Position numbers and translations under genes: made by a program. A DNA stretch of 64,000 bases from CAVZRC01 sp963777695 (GTDB lineage Bacteria; Planctomycetota; Planctomycetia; Isosphaerales; Isosphaeraceae): contig CAVZRC010000004.1 in the NCBI GenBank assembly GCA_963777695.1, positions 2,480,001-2,544,000 on the forward strand. The letters are read 5' to 3'. Below the pieces are notes generated by a model. It was not told where the DNA came from, did no database searches, and worked only from the letters and a program-made list of their open reading frames with translations. Shown in pieces: positions 59,646 to 64,000 of this stretch. Each line of letters starts with the position of its first letter. The stretch's first letter is position 1.

Positions 59646-61709
59646 TCACCGAAAGATCCGCTGCGAGAAGAGATAGAGGTTGTTCCGCCACTCGGTCGGG
59701 TCGTGCGCGTTGCCGTCGACATGCCAGACGTGCGCGATGTCCTTGTCCTTGAGATAGGCATGCACGCCCTGGCTGATGCGGAGGAGGTTGTCCTTCTTAC
59801 CGCAGGCGAGCCAGAGGAGCTTCAGTTGCTTCTTCGCATTCACCGGATCGGGCACCAGGTCCGACGCCGGCTTCGTGTTGGGGGCCGCGGAGAAGGCACC
59901 GATCCAGGCGAAGGTCCCGAGGTGGGCCAGGCCGAAGTTGAGCGACTGGCCCCCGCCCATGGACAGGCCGGCCAGGGCCCGATGCTCGCGGTCCGCCAGG
60001 ACCGAATACCGCGACTCGATGGCGGGGATCACATCCTTCAGCAAGTCCTGCTCGAACGCCGCGAAGGCCGGCGCCGCGGCGTAGATGTTCCCCTCGGGTC
60101 GGTCGTTCTTCTGGGCGCGACCGTTCGGCATGACCACGATCATGGGCACGACCTTCCCCTCGGCCAGCAGGTTGTCGAGGAGGAGGTTCGGCTTGGCGAA
60201 TCGCTGCCACTCCGTCTCGTCCCCGCCGATGCCGTGCAGCAGGTACAGCACCGGATACTTCTTCTCCGATGGAGTAGCCGGGAGGCGTGTAGACCTGCAT
60301 CTTGCGGGTCGTGCCCACCGACTTGGAGTCGTAGGAGACCATCTCCAACTTCCCGTGGGGCACGTCCCTGGTCGCGTCGATGCCGGAGGGCGGATCCGGG
60401 AACGCGGGGACGTCGTCGGCGTTCAGGACGATGGGCATTCGCTGCATCCGCGGCCCGGGCCGGCCCGGTCCGGCCCGGGCGATCGACGGGGCGTCCACGA
60501 ACAGGAGAGGGGCGAACTCGTGCAGGCTGCGGCGCCAGGTGAGCCACTCGTGCGACGTGCCGGGCGACTCGTAGTAGACGTGCTTGATCCCGGCCTTCTC
60601 GAGCGCCTCGTGATAGTTCTTCACGCTCTCGTACATCCGCTGCGGCTCGGTCGTGCCGATGCCCAGCCAGACCAGGCGGACTTTCTTGTTGAACTCATCC
60701 GCGTTCGCCATGACGCCGCCGTGGGCCGTCTTCGGGTCGAACGCGCCGCCGCCGAAACCCCCGCCGCCGCCGCTGAATCCGCCGATGTAGGCGAACAGAT
60801 CGAGGTGCTTGAGCGTGATCTGGAAGGTCTGCATGCCGCCCATCGAGAGGCCGGCCATCGCCCGGTTCTCGCGGCTCGGGGATCGTGCGGTAGGTCGCGT
60901 CGATCATCGGGATCAGGTCCTTGACCATCACGTCCTCGAACGCGCCGAACATCCGGCTGAAGTCGGGGCGCGGCGGGGGATATTCTGGCCGGGCGCGGCG
61001 GGCCGGGGCGGCGCGGTCGGGGCGGCCGGCTCGCCGGGCCGTCGGGCGTAGCCCTGCTCCATCACCACGAGCATCGGTCTCGCCTTCCGCTCGGCGATCA
61101 GGTTGTCCATGATGAAGGCCATGTGCCCCTGGTTCGGCCAACCCCGCTCGTCCTCGCCGCCGCCGTGCTGAAGGTACAGCACCGGGTACCGCGTCTCGCG
61201 ATCGGCGTCGTAGCCGGGCGGGGTGTAGACGAAGACGCGCCTCCAGGCCGCGGTCGTCTTGGAGAAGTACCAGCGCTCGCGGACCTCGCCGTGTGGCACG
61301 TCCTTGGGGAGATAGTAATCGACGCCCTTCTCGGGGATCTCGATCCCGCTGGCGTCCTTGCCGGTCCCGTAGAAGGTCTCGCTCGCGGGGTCATTGACCT
61401 CGGCGCCGTCGATGAACACGCGGTAGTAATGGAATCCCGGCACCTGCGGGTTCGGTGGTCGCGGTCCAGAAGCCATCCTCGCCCTTCGTCGCGGGATACC
61501 GCTGGCTATCGAAGAAGGCGAAGACGACCTTCTGGGCGTCCGGCGCCTTGATGCGGAAGGTCACGCGGAGGTCGTCGTGGATCCGGGGGTACTGCGGCGC
61601 CTCGGATGTTGGTGGGGGCGGGGACGCCCTCGGGGGGTTTCGCGTCCTGGGCCGCGGCGGGGGCGGCCTGGAGGAGGGTCAGCAGGCCGGCAAACCACAG
61701 GCTGTTCAT
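59646..61709 (-). CDS. Exported double-domain esterase (feruloyl/XynZ-type; frameshifts)
   Basis: About 685 residues in several frames. It starts at 61709 (MNSLWFAGLLTLLQAAPAAAQ, signal peptide) after GGGAGGT. An early-set beta domain (DDLRVTFRIKAPDAQKVVFAFFD) precedes esterase domain 1: GVDYYLPKDVPHGEVRERWYFS, RVFVYTPPGYD, RYPVLYLQHGGGEDERGW and the nucleophile AGLSMGGMQTF. A second esterase domain follows: DVPHGKLEMVSYDSKSVGTTRKMQVYTPPGY, YLLHGIGGDETEW, AGLSMGGGQSLNF, with HDPTEWRNNLYLF at the end. Frame changes lie near 61600, 61455, 60975, 60880 and 60263. Both GLSMGG serine motifs are present, so both domains may be active. Related enzymes release feruloyl or acetyl groups from plant polysaccharides. 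Confidence 0.8.
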
Positions 61710-61837
61710 CGAGGGACCTCCCAAATGGATGGCGCGATCGCGATGCCGATCGGAGGCGTCGTCTCACCACGCCGGAGCCGCACTTCGGAATGAGTCGGGT
61801 TTCGATAGTCCTCAATCGGCGGACGAGTCTCGCGCGA

Positions 61838-64000
61838 TCACTCGAAGCCTTCGACCGTCGCCGCCAGGACGATCGGGGCGGAGCGGTCGCTCCCTTTGAC
61901 CAGCTCGATGCTGGCGATGGTTTCCTTCTTCTTGGGGACGACGGCCAGGTAGCGGACCTGTTGCCCTCCGAGCTTGAACGCCAGCTTCGAGCCCGGGACG
62001 TCCTTCGTGCCGTTGAAGTCGGCGAAGTGCACGCCGTTCTTCAGCTCGTGATCCTCCGTCGAGCCGTCATCATACCGGATGCGGACGATCATCGAGACGG
62101 TCCCCTCACGGCCCGCCGGGATATCCCAGCACGGAGACGCCGCCGAGGAGGTGGATCGCCTTGGCCGTCGCGTTCACCGGGAGGCTCGACCGACCTCGGC
62201 ATTTTGGGCGGGATATTGCCGATCGGGCTATAGAGCATGACCGCGTTGGGCACCCGATCCCCCTGCGGGTCTACCAGCGCGAACGGCACGCCATCGACCA
62301 CTTTCGGTCCCCAGTCCTCGAAGATCAGGCGTGCGACGTCCTGCGGCGGAATCGGACACCATCCCCCTGGTGGTCGTCGCCGTCGCGACCTTGCGGAGGT
62401 CGAGCGGCAGATACTTCCCCTTCTGTGCGAGGAACTGCAAGAGGTCGGCGAGCCCCTGCGGCGGGATCGACTTCTCGAATCCCTCGGGCATGAGCGACTT
62501 CTTCGAGGAGGCCAGCTCGTCGATCTCTTCGCGGAGGATCGTCTGTCTTCTTGCCCTCGGCGTCCAGCAAGTCGATGGACGTCTTCGTCTCGCTCGCCAG
62601 GAGGCCGTTCACGATCCGGCCGTCCGTCGTCGAGACCGTGTACTGGAGGAAGTTCCCCTCGACCGATCGACTGGGATCGAGGATGTGGACCAGCAGCTCA
62701 CCCTTGGGATGCGCGGCCATGCCGGTGAGGTCGGGGCCGACCTTGCCCCCTTCGCCCGAATGCGTGTGGCACTTGGCGCACTCGCGCTTGTAGAGCTCTT
62801 TCCCGCGCGAGGCATCGCCGCCCTTCAGGACGATCGGGGCCAGCGCCTGGATGACCTTCTCGCGATCCGGATCGGGCAGGCCGCCCCCCTTGGCCAGCAG
62901 GGCCTTGGCCCTCTCGGCGATCGACCTGTCCGGATGGGCCGCCAGGGCCTGCGTCTGGGAGAGCGATAGGAGGGACATCGGCACCCGGCCCGCTTCGATC
63001 CCGTCGAGCAACGCGCCCGTCCACTCCGACTTGCCGAGCAACACCAAGGCGCTTGCCTTGCTGGCCGCCGGCGTCATCGGCCCCATCGCCTCCACGATCG
63101 CCGACCCGACGTCGGCCGAATCGCTCCGTGCGACGGCGGCCATGAGGCCGCTGGCCAGCTCGGGCGGCGTCTTCGGCGTCACCAGGGCGATGACCTCTCG
63201 CGCGGCCCGCGGGTCGGCCTTGCGGAGGTCGATCAACTGCCGCGCGGAGTCGATGCGTGCCGCCTCGGGCTTCGTTTCGTCGGAGGCGGCGGCGAGGAAA
63301 TCCCTGGCGAGCTGGGCGACGTATCCGTCCAGCCCCTTGACGCCCCATCGCGAGGCGAGGCCGAGCATCTGGCCGCGGGCGTCGGTCGAGAGCCTCGGCA
63401 GGAGGGCGGCGATGGCCTTCTCCGCGTCGGCGTCGAGCCTCGGCGCCTTGTCCCTCGGCCAGCCCTTCGCGAACCCGGCGACGATCGCCCGGCCGACGAG
63501 GGGGTCGGCCTCGGCGACGGCCGACATCATGACGCCGATCGTGTCGACCGGCCCACCCCGGGCGTGGTGCTCGGCGAGGCGGGAGACGATCGTGAGCGTG
63601 TCGGCCGAGGGCGGGCGGACGAACTTGTGCCGGGCCAGATCATCGAGGATCCGCGCGTCGTGGCGGGCCGCGGCGGCGGTCGCCGCGTCCATCAGCCCGC
63701 GATCTCGGTCGAACGCGCCGGTCGCGAGCCGATCGGCGAGCGCGAAGGTATCCCCGTCCGCCCGGGCGAGGTCGGCGATCCTCAGCAGGGCCGCCAGCCG
63801 CACGAGGGGCTCGGGGTCATCGAGGAGCGCGCCGGCCGGGGACATCCGCGCGGCCACCAGGTCCGTCGGCAGGGCGAGCGCCGCGTTGCGTCGCACGCCG
63901 GCCGAACGGTGCCGGACCGCCGACGCGAGCGCGGCCTTGCCGGCCTCGCCGGCCTTCTGCCATCCGTCGATGGCCGTGAGCGTCCACATCGCATGGATCG
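61838..64000 (-). CDS. HEAT-like/cytochrome c protein, Pirellula-type heme-binding (partial, frameshifts)
   Basis: The gene enters from the right edge, so its 5' part is missing. The first 430 visible residues are alpha-helical HEAT-like repeats (SAVRHRSAGVRRNAALALP, ALVTPKTPPELASGLMAAV). A c-type heme site follows (RECAKCHTHSGEGGKVGPDLTGM, CxxCH) and the block typical of the Pirellula/Verrucomicrobium heme-binding family: ILDPSRSVEGNFLQY, DGRIVNGLLASET, SLMPEGFEKSIPPQGLADLLQFL. A C-terminal beta domain of the NPCBM kind (VDGVPFALVDPQG, GVHFADFNGTKDVPGSKLAF) ends at 61838. Frame changes lie near 62545, 62360, 62185 and 62105. Such proteins are exported and occur with membrane-bound sugar dehydrogenases; here the neighbouring esterase may act on the same polysaccharides, which is inference. 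Confidence 0.82.

Noticed and set aside
1..64000. tRNA, rRNA, insertion sequences, integrases and CRISPR arrays
   Set aside because: None was recognised on either strand; no transposase motif or tRNA-like cloverleaf was evident by reading, although a covariance search was not possible.

Overview
The window looks like a chromosomal segment of a planctomycete, most likely from the Isosphaeraceae (Singulisphaera/Paludisphaera-like) lineage. The grounds are very high GC, two secreted proteins with the planctomycetal N-terminal LExRxxLS motif, ECF sigma factors overlapping Ser/Thr kinases that carry WD40 or TPR tails, a Pirellula/Verrucomicrobium-type heme-binding protein, and a large family of carboxypeptidase-regulatory-like (CPR) proteins. 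This is inferred from gene families; no rRNA or tRNA gene was seen.

Layout. 1-7.0 kb: a partial secreted protein, an ECF sigma/kinase-WD40 pair and a secreted metallophosphoesterase. 7.1-15.2 kb (minus strand): two CPR proteins, then an M56 (BlaR1-like) protease fused to CPR modules and its BlaI-type repressor, preceded by a tandem array of inverted-repeat operators. 15.3-25.1 kb: a TolB-like propeller protein, a glycine-rich beta-helix surface protein, a second sigma/kinase-TPR pair and a Tat-exported MBL-fold protein. 25.1-32.9 kb: an accessory island with a giant multidomain P-loop ATPase (about 1,940 residues) translationally coupled to a 385-residue protein ending in a HEPN-like RNxxxH motif. 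This is the best candidate for an undescribed, probably defence-related, system. 33-38.3 kb: a remnant-rich stretch with a broken Uma2 gene, an antitoxin-like ORF, small hypotheticals, a TPR lipoprotein, an ankyrin protein and a bS21-like gene. 38.4-39.8 kb: an esterase/SGNH hydrolase pair. 40.1-58.7 kb: a CPR-rich region with two sigma-less CPR proteins, a thioredoxin protein, a kinase-TPR protein and three tandem genes in which an ECF sigma factor is fused through one membrane segment to an extracytoplasmic CPR array. 58.8-64 kb: a shortened phosphoribosyltransferase, a double-domain esterase and the 3' part of a HEAT/cytochrome c protein.

The CPR module is the common thread. Eight copies occur as free exported proteins, fused to an M56 protease or fused to sigma factors, so one putative sensor or adhesion module appears to be wired to different regulatory outputs. 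Two of the free copies still carry a remnant of the sigma-factor linker upstream of their start.

Caution: many genes are interrupted by single-base frameshifts (about 35 places). Reading continues cleanly in another frame with conserved family sequence, and several are losses of one base from short G or C runs. I treat most as probable sequence errors and annotate the genes as single units, but real pseudogenisation cannot be excluded from sequence alone.
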